This document shows, in pieces, positions 1 through 7,616 of a DNA stretch of 29,057 bases. The notes below the pieces were generated by a model. The model was given only the letters and a program-made list of their open reading frames with translations. It searched no databases and was not told the DNA's origin. Numbering within the stretch: position 1 is the stretch's first letter; each line of letters begins with the position of its first letter. A program made the translations under genes and the position numbers. Location: assembly GCA_019115425.1 (NCBI GenBank), contig DXDO01000069.1, positions 1 to 29,057 on the forward strand, in the 5' to 3' direction. Origin of the DNA: Candidatus Agathobaculum merdigallinarum. Its GTDB lineage: Bacteria; Bacillota; Clostridia; Oscillospirales; Butyricicoccaceae.

Positions 1-394
1 ACTGCTTGTTCATCATAAAGTACCAGAATGCGCCGAGCAGCACCAGCAGGATGACATACGGCAGGAACTGCGCCCACCACGGGATGGTTGTGGTGATCAG
101 GTCGACCTGCTTGAGGTCGCCCTTCTCCATCTGCTCGGTGATCTTGTCCTGCAGCTGATCCCACCAGATGCCGTCGTAGTTGCCGATATCATAGCTTACC
201 AGACGGTTCTCATCCTTGAGGTGCATGGTCAAAGTTCCGCCTTCGAGCGTAAACTCATCGACCTTGCCTTCGTTAAAGTAATTGAACACATCCGAGTAGG
301 TGATCTGTTCGGTTTGCTGCGTCTGGCTGACCACATAGCTGACGCCCGCCAGCAGGAACACCAGTATGATCAGGTAAAGGCCAAAGCCTTTCAT
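1..394 (-). CDS. ftsH: ATP-dependent zinc metalloprotease FtsH, N-terminal part (partial)
   Basis: Membrane-anchored AAA+ protease that degrades misfolded membrane proteins and some regulators. Only the first ~131 residues are in the window; the AAA and M41 protease domains lie beyond its left edge. Translation from the ATG at 394 gives MKGFGLYLIILVFLLAGVSY, a first membrane helix, then the FtsH extracellular domain with ITYSDVFNYF and a tryptophan-rich stretch, then a second helix at about residues 107-127 (WAQFLPYVILLVLLGAFWYF). This two-helix N-terminus with a ~85-residue outer domain is typical of FtsH. An AAAGGA ribosome site lies just before the ATG. It follows hpt by 44 nt, and tilS-hpt-ftsH is a classic Firmicute order. 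The identification rests on N-terminus and context only. Confidence 0.92.
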   Translation of the reverse strand, partial: MKGFGLYLIILVFLLAGVSYVVSQTQQTEQITYSDVFNYFNEGKVDEFTLEGGTLTMHLKDENRLVSYDIGNYDGIWWDQLQDKITEQMEKGDLKQVDLITTTIPWWAQFLPYVILLVLLGAFWYFMMNKQ

Positions 395-438
395 TTTTCC
401 TTTCAAATCGGTTTGCCACCTCTTCCTTGTTGATCTAT

Positions 439-993
439 TTACTCGCCGCCGTAAACCTGCGGTTTCAAAATGCCAATGTACGGCAGATTGCGGTATTTTT
501 CTGCATAATCCAGTCCATAGCCGACCACGAACTCGTCTGGGATCTCAAAGCCCAGATAGTCCACCGGCACATCGACCTTGCGCCGCGCCGGCTTGGACAG
601 CAATGTACACAGGCGGATCGAGCGCGCGCCGCGCGCATTGAGCACCTGCATCAGGTAATTGAGCGTAACGCCGGAATCCAGAATATCCTCGACGATCAGT
701 AGGTCGCGCCCGTCGATCGGCTGCTCGATATCCTTGATGATCTGTACCTCGCCCGAGGTCTTGGTGCCCTTGCCGTAGCTGGATACCACCATGAAATCCA
801 CGTTGCAGGGCGTGTCGATTTTGCGCGTCAGATCCGCCATGAACACATACGAGCCCTTGAGCACGCTCACGATCAACGGATTTTTCCCTTGGTAATCCTT
901 GGTGATGCGCTCGCCAAGCTCGGCCACCTTGTCTGCGAGCTGCTGCTCGGTGAAGTAAACTTCCTTGATATCATCCCGCATATCGTATGCCAT
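439..993 (-). CDS. hpt: Hypoxanthine phosphoribosyltransferase
   Basis: Purine salvage enzyme that joins hypoxanthine or guanine to PRPP to make IMP or GMP in the cytoplasm. The 184-residue length is normal for the type I phosphoribosyltransferase family. The PRPP-binding loop VEDILDSGVT is at residues 101-110. Other family hallmarks are VLKGSYVFMADL near residues 44-55, the flexible-loop SSYGKGTKTSGEV at 71-83, and a C-terminal segment with the base-contacting PDEFVVGYGLDY. The ATG at 993 lies 3 nt after the tilS stop (stop at 997-999), so the two are almost certainly translationally coupled. ftsH follows on the same strand. No frameshift or missing key residue is seen. Confidence 0.96.
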   Translation of the reverse strand: MAYDMRDDIKEVYFTEQQLADKVAELGERITKDYQGKNPLIVSVLKGSYVFMADLTRKIDTPCNVDFMVVSSYGKGTKTSGEVQIIKDIEQPIDGRDLLIVEDILDSGVTLNYLMQVLNARGARSIRLCTLLSKPARRKVDVPVDYLGFEIPDEFVVGYGLDYAEKYRNLPYIGILKPQVYGGE

Positions 994-996
994 CTG

Positions 997-2328
997 TCAA
1001 TACCCCTCTATTTTTATTTGCATCCGCGCGCCGCCCTGAGGCCGGCGCGAATGATCCATACCGATGTCCTGCACGGCGATCACGCCGTTTTTGTCTGCAA
1101 TCACCGCAAGGCCGTCCCGCCGGCAGCGGGGGATTTTGCGATCGATCAGCAGCTTTTTCAGCGTCCGGCTGCCGCCGTTTTCGGTAAGACGCAGCCTGTC
1201 GCCCGCGCGCCGCGTGCGAACACACAGCGATGCAAAATCTATTGTACCACAATCCACGCAAAAAGTATTGAATGATTTGTAAAAAACCTGTTTTTTTTCT
1301 AGACAGCGGAGCGAGATCTGCACGCTCCCCTGCCAGACCGCGCCGTCAAACGGCACGGAAAGCGGGATTTCCGGGCGGTCGATGGAATTTTCCCGTCTGT
1401 CCAGCCGCACTGCGCCGTATTCCCGCCGCGCCAGAAAGCCGTGCGGCAGGCCGCATTCCGCGGAAGGATTCGGGTTTTCCAACAGCCGCTCGAGCGCCTC
1501 AATATGCCGGGTGGTAAAATCCCGCATCGGCATGCTGCTTTGCGCCGCAAGCAGGCGCAGCGCCCGCGACCGCACCGCGGGATGCGCGTTCCGCAATGGG
1601 AGCACCTCCCATGCGCCGTCCGGCCGCGCCGCGCACGTCAGGCAGTTTTCCGCCTGTTCGCTCAAATACGCTTCGTCCTGCCGGAGCAGGGCGGCGAGCC
1701 GCGCTGCCGCGCCGCATACCGATGGGTTGAGCTGCCGCAGCACCGGCACAACCTCGTGCCGGATGCGGTTGCGCGTGTAGTCGTCGCTCAGATTGGTGCT
1801 GTCGGTCACATAATCCTGACCAAGTTCCGCCAGATAGGCTTCCACCTGCGCACGCTCTGCGCCGATCAGCGGACGGATGATCTCCCCCCGCACGGGCGGG
1901 ATGCCCGCAAGCCCCTTGGGACCTGTGCCCCGCGCAAGATGAAACAGCATAGTCTCAATGTTGTCGTCCGCCGTGTGCGCAGTCGCGACCTTTGCGCCCT
2001 GCGCCGCAGCGGTCAACCGCTCGTACCGGATGCGCCGCGCCGTGGCTTCCACGCCCTCGCCTGCCGCCTGCGCGCCGACGTCGATCCGCTCGACCGTCAG
2101 CGGTACGCCCAGCGTTTCGCACAGCGCGCGGCAGAATGCTTCATCGCGGTCTGCCTCCGCGCCGCGCAGGCAGTGGTTCAGGTGGAAAGCACGCACCGGA
2201 TACCTGAGCGTCAGCAGCACGCGCAGCAGCGCGACCGAATCCGCGCCGCCCGACAGCGCCACCAGCACCGGTTCACCTGCCGCCAGCATACGCCAGTCCT
2301 CGATGGTCTGCTTTACCGTTTCCAGCAT
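997..2328 (-). CDS. tilS: tRNA(Ile) lysidine synthetase TilS
   Basis: Modifies C34 of the CAU-anticodon tRNA-Ile to lysidine using ATP and lysine, so the tRNA reads AUA and is charged with isoleucine; normally essential. The N-terminal PP-loop ATPase motif SGGADS is at residues 26-31, followed by AFHLNHCLRG and TAHTADDNIETML, both conserved in TilS. The C-terminal part contains RAGDRLRLTENGGSRTLKKL, the typical TilS C-domain. Length is 443 residues, normal for the family. I chose the ATG at 2328 (MLETVKQ) just after the dnaB stop; an ATG at 2343 (MGTEAMLETV) overlaps dnaB by 11 nt and is also possible. A frame open much further upstream is antisense-free dnaB sequence read out of frame and is not part of the protein. 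Confidence 0.94.
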   Translation of the reverse strand: MLETVKQTIEDWRMLAAGEPVLVALSGGADSVALLRVLLTLRYPVRAFHLNHCLRGAEADRDEAFCRALCETLGVPLTVERIDVGAQAAGEGVEATARRIRYERLTAAAQGAKVATAHTADDNIETMLFHLARGTGPKGLAGIPPVRGEIIRPLIGAERAQVEAYLAELGQDYVTDSTNLSDDYTRNRIRHEVVPVLRQLNPSVCGAAARLAALLRQDEAYLSEQAENCLTCAARPDGAWEVLPLRNAHPAVRSRALRLLAAQSSMPMRDFTTRHIEALERLLENPNPSAECGLPHGFLARREYGAVRLDRRENSIDRPEIPLSVPFDGAVWQGSVQISLRCLEKKQVFYKSFNTFCVDCGTIDFASLCVRTRRAGDRLRLTENGGSRTLKKLLIDRKIPRCRRDGLAVIADKNGVIAVQDIGMDHSRRPQGGARMQIKIEGY

Positions 2329-2332
2329 GGCT

Positions 2333-3697
2333 TCAGTCCCCATGGATGCGGTCCGGGTTGGAGAACGTGGTGTACTGGCCGACCCATTGCAGCTCGACCG
2401 TACCCGTTGCACCGTGGCGGTTTTTGGCGATGATGATTTCCGCGATGTTTTTGTTTTCGCTCTCGTCGTCGTAATAGTCGTCGCGGTAGATGAACATGAC
2501 GATATCCGCGTCCTGCTCGATCGCGCCGGATTCACGCAGGTCGGACAGCATCGGCCGCTTGTCCGAACGCTGCTCGGAGGCACGCGACAGCTGCGACAGG
2601 CACACGACCGGCACATTCAGTTCCTTGGCCATGATCTTGAGTGAACGGGAGATCTCCGCGACCTCCTGCACACGGTTGTCCATGTGCCGCCCGCCGACGT
2701 GCATCAGCTGGAGGTAGTCGATCACGATCAGTCCCAGTTCCTCGCCCAGACGGCGGCACTTGGCCTTGATCTCTGCAACTGTGATCGCAGGGTTGTCGTC
2801 CACATAAATGTTCAGCCCTGCCAGCACGCCGGACGCGCGGGCGATTTTGACCCAGTCGTCGCCGTCCAAATTGCCGGTTTTGAGCTTTTGCGATTCGATC
2901 AGCGCCTCGCTGGACAGGAAACGGCTGGCCAGCTGCTCCTTGCCCATCTCGAGCTGGAACACGCACACGCCGGTTCCCTTTTTGTAGCCCTTCGGCTTGC
3001 CCTTGACGCTTGCCTTGGCCGCATTAAGCGCGATGTTGAGCGCGAATGCGGTCTTACCCATGCCCGGGCGCGCTGCAATCAAAATCAGGTCGGACTTGTT
3101 CAGGCCGGTCAACGCGGTATCCAGCGCATGAAAGCCCGTGGACATGCCCGGGATGTCGCTGTCCGACTTGGCGCGCTCGTCCAGCTCGGTGTACAGGTCC
3201 GCGATGACCTCGCTCAGCTTGGACAGTCCCTTGATCTCACGGCCCTGCCGGATATTGTAGATGCGCTGCTCGGCCAGCTCCGCAATGCTGGACGCCTCGC
3301 CGTGCGCCTCGAGCGCGTTCTGCTGGATCTCGCCGCCCGCGTCCGCAAGCTGGCGCAGCAGGCTCTTGTCGCGCACGATGCGCACATATTCGTTTACGTT
3401 GCGCGCGCCCGGCGTGACCTCCATCAGCTGGAACAGGTACGCGCGGCCGCCCGCCTCATCGTAATAGCCCATACGGGTAAGCATATCAAGCACCGTGACC
3501 GGATCGATACGCTGCGCGCCGTTGAACATAGAGTAGATGGTCTCAAAGATGCGCTTGTTCTCATCTGCATAGAAATCGTCCGCGCGCACCTGTTCGATCA
3601 CCTCGGGGATGCAGTTCGGGTCAACCAGCATTGCGCCCAGAAGCGACTGTTCCGCCGTCAGATCCTGCGGCACCTGCCGCATCAGAAGTTCGTCCAA
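2333..3697 (-). CDS. dnaB: Replicative DNA helicase DnaB (DnaC in Bacillus naming)
   Basis: Hexameric 5'-3' helicase that unwinds DNA at the replication fork. The N-terminal DnaB domain starts at VPQDLTAEQSLLGAML (residues 9-24). The C-terminal RecA-like domain has Walker A ARPGMGKTA (about 209-217), Walker B LIVIDYLQLM (323-332) and the following SRSLKIMAKELNVPVVCLSQ region. Length is 454 residues, the usual size. I chose the TTG at 3697 (LDELLMRQVP) because AGGTGG sits 6 nt upstream; an ATG five codons in (3682) is the alternative. The in-frame extension to 3775 reads AT-rich repeat sequence and is rejected. rplI lies upstream, as in Bacillus, but across a hairpin-rich spacer. Confidence 0.95.
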   Translation of the reverse strand: MDELLMRQVPQDLTAEQSLLGAMLVDPNCIPEVIEQVRADDFYADENKRIFETIYSMFNGAQRIDPVTVLDMLTRMGYYDEAGGRAYLFQLMEVTPGARNVNEYVRIVRDKSLLRQLADAGGEIQQNALEAHGEASSIAELAEQRIYNIRQGREIKGLSKLSEVIADLYTELDERAKSDSDIPGMSTGFHALDTALTGLNKSDLILIAARPGMGKTAFALNIALNAAKASVKGKPKGYKKGTGVCVFQLEMGKEQLASRFLSSEALIESQKLKTGNLDGDDWVKIARASGVLAGLNIYVDDNPAITVAEIKAKCRRLGEELGLIVIDYLQLMHVGGRHMDNRVQEVAEISRSLKIMAKELNVPVVCLSQLSRASEQRSDKRPMLSDLRESGAIEQDADIVMFIYRDDYYDDESENKNIAEIIIAKNRHGATGTVELQWVGQYTTFSNPDRIHGD

Positions 3698-3713
3698 AAC
3701 CGCACCACCTTTC

Positions 3714-3745
3714 GAATGGAAAATTGAAAATAAAGAATGGAAAAT
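3714..3745. repeat. AT-rich direct repeat in the dnaB leader
   Basis: The 11-mer GAATGGAAAAT occurs at 3714-3724 and again at 3735-3745, a period of 21 nt, with TGAAAATAAA between. Read on the minus strand it is a C/T-rich stretch just upstream of the dnaB ribosome site. From memory, similar AATGGAAAATTGAAAAT stretches sit near genes in other Oscillospiraceae genomes. A weak minus-strand promoter (TTGGAA at 3763-3768, 16 nt, TATTTT at 3741-3746) overlaps it, but I would not rely on that. Confidence 0.6.
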
Positions 3746-3771
3746 ACGCGCCCCGCGCGATATTCCAATTC

Positions 3772-3924
3772 GCAAACCGCCGCGCGGTTTGCATCAAAAC
3801 GCCCAGCTTTGCCGGGTGTTTTGATACCCCGACCTAGCCGCCCTGGGCGGCGTCATTCGGGTATCGGAACATGGTTTCTTTGGAACCATGTTCCGTATAT
3901 AGGGGGCTTGTGAAGCCCCCTATA
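3772..3924. repeat. Array of five adjacent hairpins between rplI and dnaB
   Basis: Five inverted repeats follow one another almost without gaps: 3772-3792 (9-bp stem, GCAAACCGC), 3793-3825 (15-bp stem with two imperfect pairs), 3823-3865 (outer GATACCC/GGGTATC around inner GCCGCCC/GGGCGGC), 3865-3895 (12-bp perfect stem, CGGAACATGGTT) and 3898-3924 (12-bp perfect stem, TATAGGGGGCTT, loop GTG). The last is nearest the rplI stop and may act as a terminator or processing site, though no clear T-run follows on the minus strand. The whole could be a mosaic of short palindromic intergenic repeats. Confidence 0.85.
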
Positions 3925-3929
3925 AGCGT

Positions 3930-4376
3930 TTACGCTTCTACCACCTGCACCAAAATCTCGCCCGCGATATCCTGATACAGCTTGGCCTTGACACGGTGCA
4001 CGCCGAAGGTCTTGATCGGCTCCTCGAGCACGATCTTCTGCTTGGGCACGCTCAGGCCGTACTGCTTATTCAGTTCCTCCGCGATCTCCTTGGAGGTCAC
4101 AGCGCCGAACAGACGACCGCCCGAGCCGCCCTTGGCCGGCACCTTGACTGGGCTGACCTTGAGCTTTTCCGCAGCTTCGCGCGCCGCCTGCTGCTCGAGC
4201 GCGACCTTGCGCGCGTGCGCCTCGTCCTGCGCCTTTTTGACGTTCAGATTATCCGCCGTGGCAGGCTCCGCCAGACCGCGCGGCATGAGGAAATTGCGGC
4301 CGTAGCCCTCGCTGACCTCGATCAGGTCGCCCTTTTTGCCCTTGCCCTTCACATCGGCTTTCAGAATTACTTTCAT
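3930..4376 (-). CDS. rplI: 50S ribosomal protein L9
   Basis: Large-subunit ribosomal protein that binds 23S rRNA at the base of the L1 stalk and helps keep reading frame. The 148-residue protein begins MKVILKADVKGKGKKGDLIE and has the L9 signature EGYGRNFLMPRGLA, then the long connecting helix (KKAQDEAHARKVALEQQAARE) and the C-terminal domain with GGRLFGAVTSKEIAEEL. I chose the ATG at 4376 because AAGGAG lies 9-10 nt upstream; an upstream in-frame ATG at 4403 reads the leader. It starts 42 nt after the gdpP stop, so the two are probably one transcript from the gdpP promoter. Confidence 0.97.
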   Translation of the reverse strand: MKVILKADVKGKGKKGDLIEVSEGYGRNFLMPRGLAEPATADNLNVKKAQDEAHARKVALEQQAAREAAEKLKVSPVKVPAKGGSGGRLFGAVTSKEIAEELNKQYGLSVPKQKIVLEEPIKTFGVHRVKAKLYQDIAGEILVQVVEA

Positions 4377-4418
4377 GATTTGTGTCTCCTTTTCTATCTG
4401 CAAGCTTCAAATCTTTTC

Positions 4419-6416
4419 TTACTCGTTCTCCGCCTCTCCACTCTCCTGATCGGCGAAATAACCGCGGATCGCCTCGGTGATCAGGCGGTCGGCCTCCTCC
4501 GGCGTGGTGTTCGGCAGTTGTGCGCCTGCCGCCGAATGGTTGCCGCCGCCGCCCAGCCGCTCCATCAGCAGCTGCACATTGACCTGACCTGACGCACGCG
4601 CCGAAACCACCATATCGGCCCCGCGCCGGAACGCGACCACGCTTGCGCGCGTGCCGATGATGGAAAGCAGCTCGTCCGCCGCCTGTGCGGCTGCGACACG
4701 ATCCACTTCTTCATCCGTAACGGCGAAGATCACGCCCTGTCCGCAGTCGCGCGCCGAGGAAATCAGCTTCTGCCGCTCCATATACTGGTCAAAGCTGGAC
4801 TGGAACAGCCGCTTGACGTCGCTCGCCTCCGCACCTGCGCGGCGCAGATACGCCGCGGCTTCAAAGGTGCGCACACCCGTGCGCGTGGAGAATCCCTTGG
4901 TGTCCAGATAGATGCCTGCGAGCATGGCCTCGGCCTCACCCGTCAGGATGCCGCTGGTCGGCACCAGATATTGGAGCAGCTCGCTGACCAGCTCGGATGC
5001 CGAGGAGGCGTACGGCTCATGCAGCGAAACGACCGCGTTTTCAATATAGTCCGCCGCACGGCGGTGGTGGTCAATGACCGCTACCTTATTGATCGACTGC
5101 AAAAGCGCTTCGCTCTCCACATAACCCGGCCGGTTTACGTCCACAACGATCAGCAGCGTGTTATAGTCGCACCGGACCATGGCGTCCTCCGCGCCGATGA
5201 ACACGTCCTTATATTCCGGCAGTGTTTTCAGGCGTTCGATCAATTCGGTTGCCATTGTGTGGTTCTGATCCACCACGACATGCACAGGCTTCCCCTTGAC
5301 GCGCGCCGCGCACACCATACCGGCTGCCGCGCCAATCGCGTCCATATCGCTGTTGCGGTGGCCCATCACCAGCACCTGCGAGGAATCACGAATCAGCTGG
5401 CTCAGCGCGTTGGCGACCACGCGGCTTTTCACCTTGGTTCGCTTTTCCACCTCTTCACTCAGGCCGCCGTAAAACTCAAACACATAACGGTTTTTGATGA
5501 CCGCCTGATCGCCGCCGCGTGACAGCGCCATGTCGATCGCGAGACCCGCATACTGATAGCTTTCCGCCAGCGTATCGCCGTCCTTGCCGATGCCGATGGA
5601 CAGGGTCGCAACAATCCCCTCGTGGTTCTGAATGCTGCGTACATCCTGCAAAACCGCGAACTTACGCGCGGCGAGTTTATCCAGCTCGGCGTTTTCAATG
5701 ATGAAGATATATTTATCGCGGTCATATTTGCGAAGCACCGCGCCGCAATCCTTTGTCCATGCGGAAAGACGTTTGTCGATCCCCGCCAGAATGTCGGATT
5801 TTTCCGAGTCGGTTGCGTTTTTCATGAGCTCCTCGTAGTTGTCGATCGCAATCACTGCGATCGCGGGATAACGGGTCTCCGCCTCGTCGCGCAAATGAAC
5901 AAATTCCGTGCAGTCGATGAAGTGCAGCATCATCATCTGCCCTGCGCCGCTCGGAATCATGCTGCCGAACACATGGTAAGCATTGCGCCCCATGCGCAGT
6001 TCGCCCGGAAACTCACTTTTCCCCTCTATCAGCCAGCGCGTCTCAAAGGTCGGCGCAAGCTCAGTCATGCGCATGTGGCGCGCGCCTGCAAACTGCCCGC
6101 TGATCTCGGCAAACGAATCATTCGCCCATACGATCTCCCCGGTCGTCGCCAAGGCAACAACCGTCGGCAGCGGCGATTTCGTCACCGCCAGACGAACCTC
6201 GCCTCCCTCGATCTCGATGTTTTCCATCAATCCCCGCACCCGCTGCTTGCGCTCACTTTCACTGCGAAGGGCCACCACCCGCAGGATCACGCAAACCGCA
6301 ATGCCAATCAGCCCATACGGTATGGAAAAATACATTCCCCACGCGGCAAACAGCAGGAACGCCGCGTAAAACAGCGCATTTCCCTGCTGCAAAGCTTTCT
6401 CAATTCCTTTTTTCAA
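4419..6416 (-). CDS. gdpP: Cyclic-di-AMP phosphodiesterase GdpP (YybT-like)
   Basis: Membrane-bound DHH/DHHA1 phosphodiesterase that hydrolyses c-di-AMP to pApA and so affects potassium balance and cell-wall stress resistance. The 665 residues match the family. Order: two membrane helices (about 14-31 and 34-50), a PAS-like domain (about 70-175), a degenerate GGDEF domain (about 183-310, FAIDNYEELM-like IAIDNYEELM but no GGDEF motif; SRGGDQAVIK present), then DHH and DHHA1. Metal ligands are all visible: H353, D357 and D359 in GHRNSDMD, D426 in VVDVNRP, D449-H450-H451, and D505. The DHHA1 motif GGGGNHSAAGA is at 621-631. It leads the gdpP-rplI unit and has a strong promoter at 6455-6483. No defect seen. 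Confidence 0.96.
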   Translation of the reverse strand: MKKGIEKALQQGNALFYAAFLLFAAWGMYFSIPYGLIGIAVCVILRVVALRSESERKQRVRGLMENIEIEGGEVRLAVTKSPLPTVVALATTGEIVWANDSFAEISGQFAGARHMRMTELAPTFETRWLIEGKSEFPGELRMGRNAYHVFGSMIPSGAGQMMMLHFIDCTEFVHLRDEAETRYPAIAVIAIDNYEELMKNATDSEKSDILAGIDKRLSAWTKDCGAVLRKYDRDKYIFIIENAELDKLAARKFAVLQDVRSIQNHEGIVATLSIGIGKDGDTLAESYQYAGLAIDMALSRGGDQAVIKNRYVFEFYGGLSEEVEKRTKVKSRVVANALSQLIRDSSQVLVMGHRNSDMDAIGAAAGMVCAARVKGKPVHVVVDQNHTMATELIERLKTLPEYKDVFIGAEDAMVRCDYNTLLIVVDVNRPGYVESEALLQSINKVAVIDHHRRAADYIENAVVSLHEPYASSASELVSELLQYLVPTSGILTGEAEAMLAGIYLDTKGFSTRTGVRTFEAAAYLRRAGAEASDVKRLFQSSFDQYMERQKLISSARDCGQGVIFAVTDEEVDRVAAAQAADELLSIIGTRASVVAFRRGADMVVSARASGQVNVQLLMERLGGGGNHSAAGAQLPNTTPEEADRLITEAIRGYFADQESGEAENE

Positions 6417-6454
6417 ATTCCCGTTCCCCTTTTCGGACGCAAATATACAGGCTA

Positions 6455-6483
6455 ATTATAACATTGCTCCGCGGCAATGTAAA
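6455..6483 (-). promoter_or_regulatory. gdpP promoter with inverted repeat filling the spacer
   Basis: On the minus strand there is -35 TTTACA (6478-6483), a 17-nt spacer and -10 TATAAT (6455-6460), 38 nt before the gdpP ATG. ACATTGC (minus strand) and GCAATGT form an inverted repeat at 6461-6467 and 6474-6480 that fills the spacer and runs into the -35. This is an ideal sigma-A promoter; an operator role for the inverted repeat is inference. Confidence 0.85.
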
Positions 6484-6495
6484 CAAAAATCGCAT

Positions 6496-6545
6496 ATACC
6501 AATTGTGTTATACCAATTGTGTTTTTGACCAAAACGTGGTACAGT
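6496..6545 (+). promoter_or_regulatory. Probable glyoxalase-gene promoter with tandem 14-bp repeat
   Basis: ATACCAATTGTGTT occurs twice back to back, at 6496-6509 and 6510-6523. The second copy supplies a plausible -35 TTGTGT (6517-6522), followed by 17 nt and -10 TACAGT (6540-6545). Each copy holds the palindrome CAATTG. The exact repeat overlapping the promoter looks like a pair of regulator binding sites. TTGACC at 6525-6530 is an alternative -35 but is poorly spaced from any -10. Confidence 0.6.
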
Positions 6546-6579
6546 ATCGTCACACTTAAATTTCAGGAGGCTTATCCAT

Positions 6580-6948
6580 ATGCAGTTCACTTTTGCACAT
6601 AATAATTTCAACGTACGCGATCTCGACCGCTCGCTTGCCTTTTACCACGAGGCGCTCGGCCTGTCTGAAACCCGCCGCATCAACGCCAAGGATGGCAGCT
6701 TTGTCATTGTCTACCTGGGCGACGGGCAGACTCCCCACCTGCTGGAGCTGACCTGGCTGCGCGACTGGGACCGCGCTTACAATCTGGGCGACAACGAATT
6801 CCATCTGGCCTTTCGTGTGGACGATTTTGCCGCAGCGTACCATCAGCATGAGCAGATGGGCTGCATCTGCTTTGAAAATCCTGCAATGGGCATTTACTTC
6901 ATCTCTGATCCGGACGGCTACTGGCTGGAGATCATCCCCGGCAAATAA
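6580..6948 (+). CDS. VOC-family protein, lactoylglutathione lyase (glyoxalase I)-like
   Basis: A 122-residue single-domain member of the vicinal-oxygen-chelate superfamily, closest in pattern to glyoxalase I (GloA), which isomerises the hemithioacetal of methylglyoxal. The N-terminus FAHNNFNVRDLDRSLAFYHEALGL is the standard VOC start with first metal ligand H7 (or N-region equivalent). LLELTW holds a likely metal-binding Glu, FHLAFRVDD holds the second-module His, and SDPDGYWLEIIPG is the classic C-terminal motif with the last metal-binding Glu. AGGAGG lies about 10 nt before the ATG at 6580. It stands alone, divergent from gdpP. Substrate is uncertain, since many VOC proteins of this size act on other molecules and this anaerobe may lack glutathione. 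Confidence 0.85.
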   Translation: MQFTFAHNNFNVRDLDRSLAFYHEALGLSETRRINAKDGSFVIVYLGDGQTPHLLELTWLRDWDRAYNLGDNEFHLAFRVDDFAAAYHQHEQMGCICFENPAMGIYFISDPDGYWLEIIPGK

Positions 6949-7026
6949 TATCTGTCTTTCGGGCGCAGCCCTGAAATTTGCTTTTTCTTAACGAATATTT
7001 TCATAGGCACGGTCCGCCGCGCGGTG

Positions 7027-7032
7027 TATAAT
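7027..7032 (+). promoter_or_regulatory. -10 element before the chromate-type transporter pair
   Basis: TATAAT at 7027-7032 is a perfect -10, but the -35 is weak (TAGGCA at 7004-7009 with 17-nt spacing). Its expected transcription start near 7039 lies after the TTG at 7035, which argues that translation begins further on, at 7074. Confidence 0.55.
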
Positions 7033-7073
7033 ACTTGTGCCGTAAGGAAAATAGAAAGGAGTTGTTCCAGCTT

Positions 7074-7616
7074 TTGCCTTCCTACTTGGAACTGTTCTTC
7101 ACGTTTGTCCGCATGGGTATGTGTACGTTCGGCGGTGGCTATGCCATGCTGCCAATCCTCCAGCGCGAGGTGGTGGAAAAACATGGCTGGGCAACCGAGG
7201 ATGAGCTGATGGATTATTACGCCATCGGCCAGTGTACGCCCGGTGTGATCGCGGTCAACACAGCGACCTTTATCGGATACAAAACACGCGGCGTTGCCGG
7301 CGCGATATTCGCCACCGCGGGCATCATTTTCCCATCGCTCGTCATTATCATTGCTATCGCTGCGTTCATCCAGCAGTTCGCCCACCTTCCAGTTGTGCAG
7401 CATGCGTTTTCCGGCATCCGTATTGCGGTTTGCGCGCTTGTTCTGCAAACCGTGTGGAAAATGGCGAAGAAGGGCGTGGTAGACACTCCTACCGCCGCGA
7501 TCCTCCTGCTGACCTTTGTTGCGGTCGCGTTCCTGAATGTTTCCCCTGTGGTGATGGTCGTTGTTTCCGCGGCCGCCGGCATACTTGTCGGCTTGATTCG
7601 GAGGCGGCGCTCATGA
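7074..7616 (+). CDS. Chromate transporter family (CHR) half-protein, first of pair
   Basis: Half-size ChrA-type membrane protein of 180 residues with one CHR domain. The N-terminal signature is clear: FFTFVRMGMCTFGGGYAMLP, then QREVVEKHGW and AIGQCTPGVIAVNTATFIGY, which carries the family's Q-x-x-P-G-P-like motif as TPG. About five to six hydrophobic helices follow. The partner encoded next carries the second CHR domain, so the two probably form a heterodimer. Some family members export chromate; the natural substrate in gut anaerobes is unknown. Start choice: TTG at 7074 has AAGGAG 12 nt upstream and lies after the likely transcription start, while an in-frame TTG at 7035 does not. Start confidence is moderate; identity is high. 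Confidence 0.88.
   Translation: MPSYLELFFTFVRMGMCTFGGGYAMLPILQREVVEKHGWATEDELMDYYAIGQCTPGVIAVNTATFIGYKTRGVAGAIFATAGIIFPSLVIIIAIAAFIQQFAHLPVVQHAFSGIRIAVCALVLQTVWKMAKKGVVDTPTAAILLLTFVAVAFLNVSPVVMVVVSAAAGILVGLIRRRRS

Noticed and set aside
1441..2433. Plus-strand open frame of 330 codons
   Set aside because: Antisense to tilS and dnaB; both true genes have clear motifs and ribosome sites.
2684..3727. Plus-strand open frame of 347 codons
   Set aside because: Antisense shadow of dnaB.
3698..3775. N-terminal extension of DnaB
   Set aside because: Reads through an AT-rich direct repeat; AGGTGG before the TTG at 3697 marks the real start.
7035..7073. Upstream TTG start for the first CHR gene
   Set aside because: It would lie before the transcription start predicted from TATAAT at 7027-7032.
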